DNA of 64,000 bases, taken from contig NZ_CP113431.1 of NCBI RefSeq assembly GCF_030506255.1, positions 1,364,001-1,428,000 of the forward strand, in the 5' to 3' direction. Position 1 is the stretch's first letter. The number at the start of each line of letters is the position of its first letter. A model generated the notes under the pieces. The model did no database searches. It was not told the origin of the DNA and saw only the letters and a list, made by a program, of their open reading frames with translations. This stretch comes from Nocardioides sp. Arc9.136 (GTDB lineage Bacteria; Actinomycetota; Actinomycetes; Propionibacteriales; Nocardioidaceae). Positions 21,847 through 30,442 of this stretch are shown piece after piece. The translations under genes and the position numbers were made by a program.

Positions 21847-22440
21847 TCAGCCGGCGAGCCGCTCCGCGACGGTGAGGGCGCGGACGACCAGGTGGTCCAG
21901 CGCGGCGTTGTCGTCGTCGTCCAGCTCGGCGGACTGGCCGGTGACCTTGCCGACGCCGTAGGGGTTGCCGTCGTTGAACTTCAGCTGGTCGGTGTAGCCC
22001 GGCGGCACGATGATGCCGCCGAAGTGGGCGAAGGTCGTGTGCATCGCCAGCAGCGTCGATTCCTGGCCGCCGTGCCGGGTCTGGGAGGAGGTGAAGGCGG
22101 TGTAGACCTTGTCGGCCAGCTTCCCCTGGGCCCACAGCGGGCCGAGGGTGTCGATGAACGACTGCAGCTGGCTGGTCACGTGGCCGTAGCGGGTCGGCGA
22201 GCCGAAGACCACGGCGTCGGCCCAGTCCAGGTCGTCGGGCGAGGCGACGGGCTCGCCCTCCACCTCGCGGCGGTGGGCCGCCCAGGCCTCCTGGCCCTCG
22301 ACGACCTCGGTCGGGGCGGTCTCGGCGACGTGGCGCAGCCGCACCTCGGCACCGTGCTTCTCGGCGGCCTCGGCGACGCGCCGGGCCATCTGGTGGGTGG
22401 TGCCGTAGGAGGAGTAGTAGACGATCGCGAGCTTGGTCAT
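21847..22440 (-). CDS. wrbA: NAD(P)H:quinone oxidoreductase, flavodoxin-like WrbA
   Basis: The 197-residue product begins KLAIVYYSSYGTTHQMARRV, the FMN phosphate-binding loop of WrbA. It contains FGSPTRYGHVTSQLQSFIDTLG and FTSSQTRHGGQESTLLAMH, the family's flavin and active-site stretches, then GGIIVPPGYTDQ and NPYGVGKVTG. It reduces quinones by two electrons and protects against redox stress. It is a monocistronic gene flanked by hairpins, divergent from gatC. Confidence 0.96.
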   Translation of the reverse strand: MTKLAIVYYSSYGTTHQMARRVAEAAEKHGAEVRLRHVAETAPTEVVEGQEAWAAHRREVEGEPVASPDDLDWADAVVFGSPTRYGHVTSQLQSFIDTLGPLWAQGKLADKVYTAFTSSQTRHGGQESTLLAMHTTFAHFGGIIVPPGYTDQLKFNDGNPYGVGKVTGQSAELDDDDNAALDHLVVRALTVAERLAG

Positions 22441-22532
22441 GAGGAGCGGTGTCTCCGTCCGGTTGGGGTGTTCGGTTGACCGTTCAACTTCTCCGGTGCC
22501 CGACCGGCGACGGGACAAACGGGCCGGGCTCC

Positions 22533-22538
22533 TAAGAT
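22533..22538 (+). promoter_or_regulatory. Candidate -10 element, leaderless start of gatCAB
   Basis: TAAGAT ends 7 nt before the gatC ATG at 22546, predicting a leaderless mRNA for the operon. Confidence 0.55.
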
Positions 22539-22545
22539 CGACCCC

Positions 22546-22845
22546 ATGCCTGAGATAACGCGTGACGAGGTCGCGCACCTGGCGGACCTCGCCCGGATCG
22601 ACCTGGACGACGCCGAGCTGGACCACCTCGCCCCGCAGCTGACGGTGATCCTGGAGTCGGTGGCCTCCATCACCGGGGCCGCCGGCGACGACGTGCCGCC
22701 GACGTCCCACCCGCTGCCGCTGACCAACGTCTTCCGGGAGGACGTCGTGACCCCGTCCCTGACCCCCGACGAGGCGCTCGCGATGGCGCCCGCCGTCGAG
22801 CAGCAGCGCTTCGCCGTGCCGCGGATCCTGGGGGACGAGCAGTGA
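22546..22845 (+). CDS. gatC: Asp-tRNA(Asn)/Glu-tRNA(Gln) amidotransferase subunit C
   Basis: The 99-residue product begins [21 protein letters not shown], typical of GatC, and ends with the region contacting GatA. The subunit stabilises GatA in the GatCAB complex, which converts mischarged Glu-tRNA(Gln) and Asp-tRNA(Asn) to the amidated forms. It is the first gene of gatCAB, and its stop overlaps the gatA start by 4 bp. Confidence 0.96.
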   Translation: MPEITRDEVAHLADLARIDLDDAELDHLAPQLTVILESVASITGAAGDDVPPTSHPLPLTNVFREDVVTPSLTPDEALAMAPAVEQQRFAVPRILGDEQ

Positions 22846-24371
22846 GCACGCGAGACCACCTCGAGACCCGCACCGCCGCCGAGCTCGGCGACGCCCTGGC
22901 CGCCGGCGAGACCACCTCGGTCGCGCTGACCCAGGCCCACCTCGACCGCATCGCCGAGGTCGACGGCGCGGTCCACGCGTTCCTCCACGTCGACGCCGAG
23001 GGTGCGCTGGCCCAGGCCACCGAGTCCGACGCCCGCCGTGCCGCCGGCGCCGCGGCCTCGCGCCTCGACGGCGTGCCGATCGCCGTCAAGGACGTGCTGA
23101 CCACGGTCGGGATGCCCACCACGTGCGGCTCGAAGATCCTGGAGGGCTGGCTGCCGCCGTACGACGCGACCGTCGTGCGCCGCCTCAAGGAGGCCGGCCT
23201 GCCGATCCTCGGCAAGACCAACATGGACGAGTTCGCGATGGGCTCCTCGACCGAGCACTCGGCGTACGGACCCACCCGCAACCCCTGGGACCTCGACCGG
23301 ATCCCGGGCGGCTCGGGCGGCGGCTCGGCCGCGGCCGTGGCGGCCTTCGAGGCGCCGCTGGCCCTCGGCACCGACACCGGCGGCTCGATCCGCCAGCCCG
23401 GCGCCGTCACCGGCACCGTCGGCGTGAAGCCGACGTATGGCGGGGTGTCGCGCTACGGCCTCGTGGCGATGGCCAACAGCCTCGACCAGGTCGGGCCGGT
23501 GACCCGCACCGTGCTCGACTCCGCGCTGCTGCACGAGCTGGTCGGCGGGCACGACCCGTTCGACTCCACCAGCATCGCCCAGCCGCTCCCGGGCCTGGTC
23601 GCTGCCGCGGAGCAGGGCGCCCTCGGCGACCTGACCGGCGTGCGGGTCGGCGTCATCACCGAGCTGCAGGGGGAGGGCTACCAGGCGGGCGTGCAGGCGC
23701 GCTTCACCGAGGCCGTCGAGCTGCTGGTCAAGGCCGGCGCGGAGGTCGTCGAGGTCTCCTGCCCGAGCTTCGTCCACGCCCTGGCGACCTACTACCTGGT
23801 CATGCCGTGCGAGGCCTCCAGCAACCTGGCGAAGTTCGACGCCATGCGCTACGGCCTGCGCGTGCTCCCCGAGGGGATCGACAACCCGAGCGCCGAGCAG
23901 GTCATGCGCGCCACCCGTGACGCCGGCTTCGGCGACGAGGTCAAGCGCCGCATCATCCTGGGCACCTACGCGCTCTCCAGCGGCTACTACGACGCCTACT
24001 ACGGCCAGGCCCAGAAGGTGCGGACGCTGATCAGCCGCGACTTCGACGCGGCCTTCGAGAAGGCCGACGTCCTGGTCTCCCCGACGGCGCCGACGACCGC
24101 GTTCAAGCTCGGCGAGAAGCTTGATGACCCGCTGGCGATGTACCTCAACGACCTCGCCACCATCCCGGCCAACCTCGCCGGCGTCCCCGGCATGTCGCTG
24201 CCCAGCGGCCTCGCCGAGGACGGCCTGCCCGCGGGCTTCCAGGTGCTGGCGCCCGCCCTGGCCGACGACCGGCTCTACCGCGTCGGCGCCGCGCTGGAGG
24301 CCGCGCTGCACGAGCAGTGGGGCGGCCCGCTGCTGGCGCAGGCACCCGCCCTGGAAGGAGCACCCCGATGA
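22842..24371 (+). CDS. gatA: Glutamyl-tRNA(Gln) amidotransferase subunit A
   Basis: The 509-residue product is the amidase-signature subunit that releases ammonia from glutamine. The catalytic Ser-cisSer-Lys elements are visible: [10 protein letters not shown] (Lys, about residue 82), and [13 protein letters not shown] with [11 protein letters not shown] (Ser residues, about 155-190). Family stretches [20 protein letters not shown] and [17 protein letters not shown] are present. The GTG start overlaps gatC and the stop overlaps gatB. Confidence 0.98.
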   Translation: MSTRDHLETRTAAELGDALAAGETTSVALTQAHLDRIAEVDGAVHAFLHVDAEGALAQATESDARRAAGAAASRLDGVPIAVKDVLTTVGMPTTCGSKILEGWLPPYDATVVRRLKEAGLPILGKTNMDEFAMGSSTEHSAYGPTRNPWDLDRIPGGSGGGSAAAVAAFEAPLALGTDTGGSIRQPGAVTGTVGVKPTYGGVSRYGLVAMANSLDQVGPVTRTVLDSALLHELVGGHDPFDSTSIAQPLPGLVAAAEQGALGDLTGVRVGVITELQGEGYQAGVQARFTEAVELLVKAGAEVVEVSCPSFVHALATYYLVMPCEASSNLAKFDAMRYGLRVLPEGIDNPSAEQVMRATRDAGFGDEVKRRIILGTYALSSGYYDAYYGQAQKVRTLISRDFDAAFEKADVLVSPTAPTTAFKLGEKLDDPLAMYLNDLATIPANLAGVPGMSLPSGLAEDGLPAGFQVLAPALADDRLYRVGAALEAALHEQWGGPLLAQAPALEGAPR

Positions 24372-25876
24372 CCACCACGAGCACCCGCGAGGCACTCATG
24401 CCGTGGGACGACGTGCTCGCGTCGTACGACCCGGCGCTGGGCCTGGAGGTCCACGTCGAGCTCAACACCGCGTCGAAGATGTTCTGCGGCTGCCCCACGG
24501 AGTTCGGCGCCGAGCCGAACACCCAGGTCTGCCCGACCTGCCTCGGCCTGCCCGGCGCCATGCCGGTCGTCAACGGCAAGGCGGTGGAGTCGGCCATCCG
24601 GATCGGGCTGGCGCTCAACTGCGAGATCGCCGAGTGGTGCCGGTTCGCGCGGAAGAACTACTTCTACCCGGACATGCCGAAGAACTTCCAGACCTCCCAG
24701 TACGACGAGCCGATCGCGTTCGAGGGCTACATGGACGTCGACGTCGACGGGGAGACCTTCCGCGTCGAGATCGAGCGCGCGCACATGGAGGAGGACACCG
24801 GCAAGTCGCTGCACGTCGGCGGGGCCACCGGTCGCATCCACGGTGCGGAGTACTCCCTGGTCGACTACAACCGCGCCGGCATCCCCCTGATCGAGATCGT
24901 CACCAAGCCGATCCGCGGCGCGGGGGAGAAGGCACCGGAGATCGCCAAGGCGTACGTCGCGCAGCTGCGCGAGCTGATCGTCGCCCTCGGCGTCTCCGAC
25001 GCGCGGATGGACCAGGGCTCGATCCGCGCCGACGTGAACCTCTCGCTGGCGCCGAAGGGCACCGGCGAGCTGGGCACCCGCACGGAGACCAAGAACGTCA
25101 ACTCGCTGCGCTCGGTGGAGCGGGCGGTCCGCTACGAGATGCAGCGCCACGGCGCGATCCTCTCCGGCGGCAGCCCGATCCTCCAGGAGACCCGCCACTG
25201 GCACGAGGACACCGGCATCACCACCAGCGGCCGGGAGAAGTCCGACGCTGAGGACTACCGGTACTTCCCCGAGCCCGACCTCGTCCCGGTGGCGCCCTCG
25301 CGCCAGTGGGTCGACGAGCTGCGCGGGACGCTGCCGGAGAACCCGACCGTGAAGCGGGCCCGGCTGCAGGAGGCCTGGGGCTTCTCGGACCTGGAGATGC
25401 GCGACACGGTGGGCGCCGGCGCGCTCGGCCTGGTCGAGGAGACGATCGCCGCCGGCGCCAGCCCGCAGGCGGCCCGCAAGTGGTGGCTCTCCGAGCTCGC
25501 CCGTCGCGCGAACGAGGCCGGCACCGAGCTCGCCGGCCTCGGCGTCTCGCCGGTCGACGTCGCCCGTGTCCAGGCGCTCGTGGACTCCGGCGCGATCAAC
25601 GACAAGCTGGCGCGCCAGGTCTTCGACGGCGTGCTCGCCGGCGAGGGCACCCCGGACGAGGTCGTCGAGGGTCGTGGGCTCGCGATCGTCTCCGACGAGG
25701 GCGCGCTCTCCGCGGCCGTCGACAACGCCATCGCGGCCAACCCCGACGTCGCCGACAAGATCCGCGACGGCAAGGTCGCCGCGGCCGGTGCGCTCATCGG
25801 TGCGGTGATGAAGGAGATGCGCGGCCAGGCCGACGCCGGCCGCGTGCGCGAGCTGATCCTCGAAAAGCTCGGCTGA
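24368..25876 (+). CDS. gatB: Aspartyl/glutamyl-tRNA amidotransferase subunit B
   Basis: The 502-residue product is the tRNA-binding and kinase subunit of GatCAB. It has [10 protein letters not shown] near residues 25-34, the zinc-site cysteines in MFCGCP and [11 protein letters not shown], and [11 protein letters not shown] with [10 protein letters not shown] further on. A C-terminal YqeY-like tail domain ends the protein. ATG at 24368 is chosen for its ATGA overlap with gatA. A very strong hairpin follows the stop. Confidence 0.98.
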   Translation: MTTTSTREALMPWDDVLASYDPALGLEVHVELNTASKMFCGCPTEFGAEPNTQVCPTCLGLPGAMPVVNGKAVESAIRIGLALNCEIAEWCRFARKNYFYPDMPKNFQTSQYDEPIAFEGYMDVDVDGETFRVEIERAHMEEDTGKSLHVGGATGRIHGAEYSLVDYNRAGIPLIEIVTKPIRGAGEKAPEIAKAYVAQLRELIVALGVSDARMDQGSIRADVNLSLAPKGTGELGTRTETKNVNSLRSVERAVRYEMQRHGAILSGGSPILQETRHWHEDTGITTSGREKSDAEDYRYFPEPDLVPVAPSRQWVDELRGTLPENPTVKRARLQEAWGFSDLEMRDTVGAGALGLVEETIAAGASPQAARKWWLSELARRANEAGTELAGLGVSPVDVARVQALVDSGAINDKLARQVFDGVLAGEGTPDEVVEGRGLAIVSDEGALSAAVDNAIAANPDVADKIRDGKVAAAGALIGAVMKEMRGQADAGRVRELILEKLG

Positions 25877-25900
25877 GCGCGCGCCTCCTGCTCGACCCGG

Positions 25901-25949
25901 CCAGGGGCCACCCGGCCCGTCCACGTGGACGGTCCCGGGTGGCCCCTGG
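25901..25949. terminator. Strong 15-bp-arm hairpin after gatB
   Basis: ccaggggccacccgg at 25901-25915 and its exact complement at 25935-25949 enclose a 19-nt region that is itself nearly self-complementary (cgtccacgtggacg). The structure can form an almost continuous stem, and it ends the gatCAB transcript. Confidence 0.8.
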
Positions 25950-26109
25950 TGCGTCGTGCGCCGGTGTCGAGGGGCGACGAACCGCAACGAGCGCGACCAG
26001 CCGTGACGAACGTCGACCGTGCGGCGTGTGACGGCTGTGACTGGTGGGACGGACCCGTACCCTGTGCACGCGGTCTTGGGGGACCGTCTCGTCCGTTGCT
26101 AGGAGTGTC

Positions 26110-27495
26110 GTGTCCGTCGTCCGCCGCACCCTGGGCCTGCTCGTCCTGAGCACGGTCCTCGCCCTCGTCCTCACCCTCGCCGGGTCCGTGCCGCTCGGCG
26201 CCGGCCCGGCCACCGCGGCGCCCGCCGCTCCGTCGGCCCGGTCCGTCGCGTCCGTCGGGCCCGCAGCCCTCGTGGCGGCGCCGCCGGCCGCACGCAAGGG
26301 GCCGAGGAAGGCGTGGCGCCCCCGCGCCGGCGCGACGTTCAACAACCCGCTCGGCGGGCGGCGCGAGCGGCGCCGGATCGTGCGCCAGGTGATCAAGGCG
26401 ATCGACCACACCCCCCGCGGCGGCCAGATCCGCGTCGCGAGCTGGAACGTCCGCAACGCCGGCATCACCCGCGCGCTCGCCTCGGCGCACCGCCGGGGCG
26501 CGACCGTCCGGATGATCATGTCGCGCGGCAACCTGGGGACCAGCGAGGACCCGAACCCGGGCGTGCGCAGCCTGGTCCACGAGCTCTCCACCAACGGCAA
26601 CGACGCCCGGCGACCGGCCCGCCGCAGCCACGTGAAGACCTGCGTGAGCTCCTGCCGCGGCACCAGCGGCATCTCGCACTCGAAGTTCTTCCTCTTCAGC
26701 CGCACCGGTCGCGCCCGCTGGGTGGTCATGAACGGCTCCTTCAACGCCACCGACCTCGCCTCCAGCAACCAGTGGAACGAGATCTACACCGTGCGCGGCA
26801 AGCCGGGGATGTACGACGCGTTCCGCGGCACGTTCGCCCAGATGTGGCGCGACAAGCCGGTGCGCAAGGCCTTCACCCGCGCCAAGGTCGGCCCGGTCAC
26901 CGCGTTCTTCTACCCCTACGCCGGGCCCCGGGCGCGCCGGCTCGACCCGGCCCTCAGCGAGCTGAAGGCCGTGCGCTGCCGCGGTGCGCGCAACACCGCC
27001 AGCGGCCGCACCAAGGTCCGGATCGCGATGACCAGCTGGTTCGGCGAGCGCGGCACCCGCCTGGCGTGGCGGGTGCGCCGGATGCAGAACCACGGCTGCG
27101 ACGTGAAGATCGTCTACGCCGTCATGGGCAACGAGGTGCTGCGCATCCTGCGCCGCGAGGGCCGACGGCCGGTGCGGATGCGCCAGATCGTCCAAGACTT
27201 CGACGGGGACGGGGTCTACGACCGCTACCTGCACATGAAGGTGCTCACCATCCGCGGGCGCTACCGCGGGGACCGCTCGGCCTGGATCACCGTCAACGGC
27301 TCGGCCAACTGGTCGCCGGCGGTGCTCAACAGCGACGAGGCGGTGCTGCGGATCAAGCGCCCCTCGGTCCTGCGCGACTACGACCGGTGGATCACCAAGC
27401 TCTACCGGCACCCGCCCGAGACCGGTCAGCTCGCGCCGCTGCTCGGCCGCCGGCTCGGCGTGCTGGACCCGTACGCCGAGATCGAGGTCGACTGA
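26110..27495 (+). CDS. Secreted phospholipase D-like (HKD) protein, first of a tandem pair
   Basis: The 461-residue product has a signal peptide (about 1-36, ending near GPATAAPA). Two HxK motifs of the phospholipase D superfamily follow: HSKFFLF at H190, followed by MNGSFNATDL, and HMKVLTI at H375, followed by VNGSANWSP. The second lies directly after the DxDGDGxxD sequence DFDGDGVYDRYLH, which resembles a calcium-binding loop. Each HKD motif lacks the usual Asp at the canonical place, replaced by Ser/Asn-rich stretches, as in other bacterial secreted PLD-like proteins. The substrate could be phospholipid or nucleic acid. GTG at 26110 follows an AGGAG. It is a close paralogue of the next gene. 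Confidence 0.85.
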   Translation: MSVVRRTLGLLVLSTVLALVLTLAGSVPLGAGPATAAPAAPSARSVASVGPAALVAAPPAARKGPRKAWRPRAGATFNNPLGGRRERRRIVRQVIKAIDHTPRGGQIRVASWNVRNAGITRALASAHRRGATVRMIMSRGNLGTSEDPNPGVRSLVHELSTNGNDARRPARRSHVKTCVSSCRGTSGISHSKFFLFSRTGRARWVVMNGSFNATDLASSNQWNEIYTVRGKPGMYDAFRGTFAQMWRDKPVRKAFTRAKVGPVTAFFYPYAGPRARRLDPALSELKAVRCRGARNTASGRTKVRIAMTSWFGERGTRLAWRVRRMQNHGCDVKIVYAVMGNEVLRILRREGRRPVRMRQIVQDFDGDGVYDRYLHMKVLTIRGRYRGDRSAWITVNGSANWSPAVLNSDEAVLRIKRPSVLRDYDRWITKLYRHPPETGQLAPLLGRRLGVLDPYAEIEVD

Positions 27496-27521
27496 CCGGC
27501 CCTGACCGGCCCTGACCGGCC
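27492..27521 (+). repeat. Three perfect tandem copies of ctgaccggcc
   Basis: The 10-bp unit is repeated three times, starting inside the stop codon of the first PLD-like gene. A degenerate fourth copy follows at 27532. I see no coding function. Confidence 0.85.
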
Positions 27522-27560
27522 GTGACCCGCGCTGACCGGGAAGCGGAGGGCCGGCGGCGC

Positions 27561-27590
27561 CGGACCCGCCGGACCCGCCGGACCCGCCGG
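27561..27590 (+). repeat. Three tandem copies of cggacccgc
   Basis: A 9-bp microsatellite of three perfect units plus cgg in the gap between the two PLD-like genes. It is noncoding. Confidence 0.8.
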
Positions 27591-27689
27591 CCCCGGGCAC
27601 CCGGGTCCCGTGTGGCACGGGGGGCTCTTGTTACCGTCGTGGATGCAGTTGTCCCCCCACGACCGAGCCGATTCCGGGGTGCCTCGTCG

Positions 27690-29033
27690 ATGACCAACCG
27701 CCCGTCCCTCCCCTTCGCACGGACCTCCCTCCTCACCGCGCTCACGAGCGTCGCCGCCGTCCTCGCCCTCCTGGCCGGCCCCCTCGCGGTGCCGGCCGAG
27801 GCCGCCCGCTACACCCCACCGGCGGGGGTGAAGACCAATGACCCGCTCGGTGGGCGCGACGCCCGTCGCGCGGTGATCGGGCACGTCATCAAGTCCATCA
27901 ACGCCGTGCCGCGCAAGGGCCAGATCCGCATCGCCAGCTGGAACGTCCGCAGCGACGACATCGTCGACGCGCTCATCCGCGCGCACGCCAAGCGCAAGGT
28001 CGGCGTCAAGGTCGTCATGGACCGCCTCAACGCCAACCCCGACAACCCCAACCGTGGCGTCAACCGCCTGCAGCGCGCGCTGAAGGAGGGCAACGGCTCC
28101 CGCAAGCCGTACCTGCGCAGCGGGCTGCGCAAGTGCGTGAGCGCCTGCCGCGGGCGGGGCGGCATCGCCCACTCGAAGTTCTTCCTCTTCAGCCAGGCCG
28201 GCAAGGCCCGCTGGGTGGTCATGAACGGCTCGTTCAACGCCACCGACCTCGCGGCGTACGGCCAGTGGAACGACATGTACACCGTCGTCGGCCGCAAGCC
28301 GGTCTACCAGGAGCTGCGCACGGTCTTCGCCCAGATGTGGCAGGACGAGAACGTCAAGCAGGGCTACCGGCACCGGGCCTTCGGCAGGAGCCTCACCACG
28401 ATGGTCTACCCCTGGCGCGGCAAGGGCACGCAGGGCGACCCGGTGCTGCGCGAGCTGTCGAAGATCTCCTGCACCGGCGCCCGCAACACCTCCTCGGGCC
28501 GGACGAAGATCCGGATCTCGATGACCTCCTGGCACGGTGAGCGCGGCAAGAAGATCGCCTGGGCGGTGCGCCGCAAGCAGAACTCCGGCTGCAACGTGAA
28601 GATCGTGTACGCCGTCGCGGGCAACGAGGTGCTCCGCATCCTGCGCCGCGAGGGCGCGAAGCCGGTGCCGCTGCGGCAGGTCACCCAGGACTTCAACGGC
28701 GACGGCGTCTACGACCGCTACCTGCACACCAAGGTGCTGACCGTGCGTGGCCACTACGGCAACGACCGCCGCGCCACCATGACCCTCAACGGCTCGGCCA
28801 ACTGGTCCCCGGCGGCGCTGCCGAGCGACGAGGTGCTCATCCGGCTGCAGGCTCCGGGCGTGCTGAAGCGCTACAACGGCTTCGTCGAGCGGCTCTACCG
28901 CAACCCGCCGCCGCGCTCGCGCCCGGCCGCCGGGCGGACGGCGCGCACCGGCGCCGTGCAGCTGCCCGAGCACCTGCCCCTGGGCACGCTCGTCGACGGC
29001 GTCGACCCCTACGCCCTCATCCAGGAGGGCTGA
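27690..29033 (+). CDS. Secreted phospholipase D-like (HKD) protein, second of a tandem pair
   Basis: The 447-residue product has a signal peptide (about 1-33, ending near VPAEAA) followed by the same architecture as its upstream paralogue. HSKFFLF lies at H161 with MNGSFNATDL, HTKVLTV at H346 with LNGSANWSP, and the calcium-loop-like DFNGDGVYDRYLH directly before the second motif. Identity to the neighbour is high across the catalytic parts, which points to gene duplication; N- and C-terminal ends differ. ATG at 27690 is chosen because it starts the signal peptide. The Shine-Dalgarno is weak. Confidence 0.84.
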   Translation: MTNRPSLPFARTSLLTALTSVAAVLALLAGPLAVPAEAARYTPPAGVKTNDPLGGRDARRAVIGHVIKSINAVPRKGQIRIASWNVRSDDIVDALIRAHAKRKVGVKVVMDRLNANPDNPNRGVNRLQRALKEGNGSRKPYLRSGLRKCVSACRGRGGIAHSKFFLFSQAGKARWVVMNGSFNATDLAAYGQWNDMYTVVGRKPVYQELRTVFAQMWQDENVKQGYRHRAFGRSLTTMVYPWRGKGTQGDPVLRELSKISCTGARNTSSGRTKIRISMTSWHGERGKKIAWAVRRKQNSGCNVKIVYAVAGNEVLRILRREGAKPVPLRQVTQDFNGDGVYDRYLHTKVLTVRGHYGNDRRATMTLNGSANWSPAALPSDEVLIRLQAPGVLKRYNGFVERLYRNPPPRSRPAAGRTARTGAVQLPEHLPLGTLVDGVDPYALIQEG

Positions 29034-29049
29034 CCGGGGAGTCCCGACG

Positions 29050-29071
29050 CCCCGCCGCGGACGCGGTGGGG
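29050..29071 (+). terminator. Hairpin after the second PLD-like gene
   Basis: ccccgccgcg and cgcggtgggg can pair with one G-U over a very tight loop, 16 bp after the stop. It is a moderate terminator candidate separating the PLD pair from the B12-regulated operon. Confidence 0.45.
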
Positions 29072-29110
29072 GAGGCCCGGCTGAGGCCTTCCTCACCCGT
29101 CCGAGGACGG

Positions 29111-29139
29111 TTGGGGGCGGGTGCAGCGTGGAGTACGCT
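29111..29139 (+). promoter_or_regulatory. Candidate promoter of the B12-riboswitch operon
   Basis: TTGGGG at 29111-29116 and TACGCT at 29134-29139, with a 17-nt spacer, lie just before the riboswitch. Transcription would start close to 29146. Confidence 0.55.
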
Positions 29140-29140
29140 G

Positions 29141-29275
29141 CCGCAGACATCCACACCGTCCACAGCCAGGGGAAGCCGGTCCGAGTCCGGCGCTGACCCG
29201 CAACCGTAGGTCGACGGCACCCAGCACCACCGGGACCGCGCGGCGAGCCGGAGCACCTGCTGCGAGACGCCCGAT
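29141..29275 (+). promoter_or_regulatory. Cobalamin (B12) riboswitch
   Basis: The stretch shows the conserved blocks of the cobalamin aptamer in order: ggggaagccggt near 29169-29180, gagtccggcgctgacccgcaaccgt near 29183-29207, and the B12 box gccggagcacctgc near 29247-29260. These correspond to the core GGGAA, CCCGCAAC and GGA-ACCTGC elements of the family. The ends are approximate. It lies about 90-220 nt before the secreted toroid gene, so it controls the following operon (toroid, DUF4430-like protein, ECF transporter), which should be off when cobalamin is plentiful. Confidence 0.93.
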
Positions 29276-29332
29276 CACACGCTGTCGAGGAACGCAGCGG
29301 GTGGCCACGCCGGGGCTCCCCGGTCGCAGCCG

Positions 29333-29351
29333 TCCCGCTGGCGCAGCGGGA
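29333..29351 (+). promoter_or_regulatory. Hairpin at the ribosome-binding site (riboswitch expression platform candidate)
   Basis: tcccgctg (29333-29340) pairs with cagcggga (29344-29351), whose end abuts the aaggaa Shine-Dalgarno (29351-29356) of the ATG at 29360. A second copy of cagcggg at 29295-29301 could pair with the same cccgctg instead. This suggests translational control by alternative pairing. Confidence 0.5.
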
Positions 29352-29359
29352 AGGAACAC

Positions 29360-30442
29360 ATGCGCAACCCAGCTCGCCTGCTCGCCGGAGGTCTCACCGC
29401 AGCGGTGCTCTCGGCCGGCGTCCTCTCCGCCCCCGCCCACGCGGCCCCCGAGGACCGCGGTGCCCGGTGGCTCACCCAGCAGCTCACCGACGGGCTGGTC
29501 CACAACGACCAGTACGACTTCGACGACTACGGCCTGACCGCGGACGTCGCCCTCGCCCTCGACGCCGTGGGCGGCGAGGCCCGGACCGTGCGCACGATCC
29601 GCAAGGCGCTGGCCCCTCGCGTCGACAGCTGGACCACGGGTGCCGACTTCGGCTCCAGCGACGTGTACGCCGGCTCGGTCGCCAAGGCCGCCGTGCTGGC
29701 CCAGCGCGCGGGCGCCGACGCCCGCGACTTCGGCGGCACCGACCTGGTCAAGCGGCTCAACGGCCGTGTCGTCAAGAAGGGCGCGGCCGCCGGCCGGATC
29801 CAGGACCGGGGCGCGACCGACTACGCCAACACCCTCGGGCAGGCCTACGCCGCCGAGGCCCTCTCCGTCGCGCGCTCGCGGCACGCGGCAGCGGCGGTCC
29901 GCTTCCTGCTGCGCCAGCAGTGCGACGCCGGCTACTTCCGGGTCACGCTCGACGCCGTGGACGCCGCCAGCCACGGCTGCGACGCCGCGCCGCGCTCGAA
30001 CGCCAAGCCCAACGTCGACGCGACCGCCGTCGCGGTGATCTCCCTCCGCGCCCTGCCCCAGAAGTCGACGAAGGTCCGCCGCGCGATCAGCTCCGCGCTC
30101 GGCTGGCTGGCCAAGCGCCCGCAGCGCGACGGCCTGTACGCCTCCGACGGCCGGCGCACCGGCAGCGACCCGAACGCGAACAGCACCGGGCTCGCCGCCT
30201 GGGCGCTGGGCGACGCCGGTCGCTGCTCGGCGGCCCAGAAGGCGGCGCGCGCCGTCGCCGGCCTCCAGCTCACCGGCTCCTACGCCGGGACGCCGCTGGC
30301 CGGCGAGAAGGGTGCGATCGCCTTCGACCGCGCCGCCGAGAAGGCCGCGCGCGACGGCATCTCGGTGGAGGAGCGCGACCAGTGGCGCCGCGCGACGGCG
30401 CAGGGCGTGCCGGGCCTGGCGTACACGTCGGGCTGCCGCTGA
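29360..30442 (+). CDS. Secreted alpha/alpha-toroid (terpenoid-cyclase/prenyltransferase-fold) protein, B12-regulated
   Basis: The 360-residue product has a Sec signal peptide (about 1-28, SAPAHA). A series of helical hairpins follows, containing repeat-like stretches: LTADVALALDAVG, DYANTLGQAYAAEAL, RFLLRQQCDAGYFRV, NVDATAVAVISLRAL, NSTGLAAWALGDAG. The pattern is that of the (alpha/alpha)6 toroids found in squalene cyclases and in intrinsic factor/transcobalamin. Four Cys residues occur, suiting an extracellular protein. No Asp-rich prenyl or cyclase catalytic motif is visible, so a binding role is likelier than enzymatic. It is the first gene behind the B12 riboswitch and overlaps the DUF4430-like gene by 1 bp. 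Binding of cobalamin is inference. Confidence 0.78.
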   Translation: MRNPARLLAGGLTAAVLSAGVLSAPAHAAPEDRGARWLTQQLTDGLVHNDQYDFDDYGLTADVALALDAVGGEARTVRTIRKALAPRVDSWTTGADFGSSDVYAGSVAKAAVLAQRAGADARDFGGTDLVKRLNGRVVKKGAAAGRIQDRGATDYANTLGQAYAAEALSVARSRHAAAAVRFLLRQQCDAGYFRVTLDAVDAASHGCDAAPRSNAKPNVDATAVAVISLRALPQKSTKVRRAISSALGWLAKRPQRDGLYASDGRRTGSDPNANSTGLAAWALGDAGRCSAAQKAARAVAGLQLTGSYAGTPLAGEKGAIAFDRAAEKAARDGISVEERDQWRRATAQGVPGLAYTSGCR

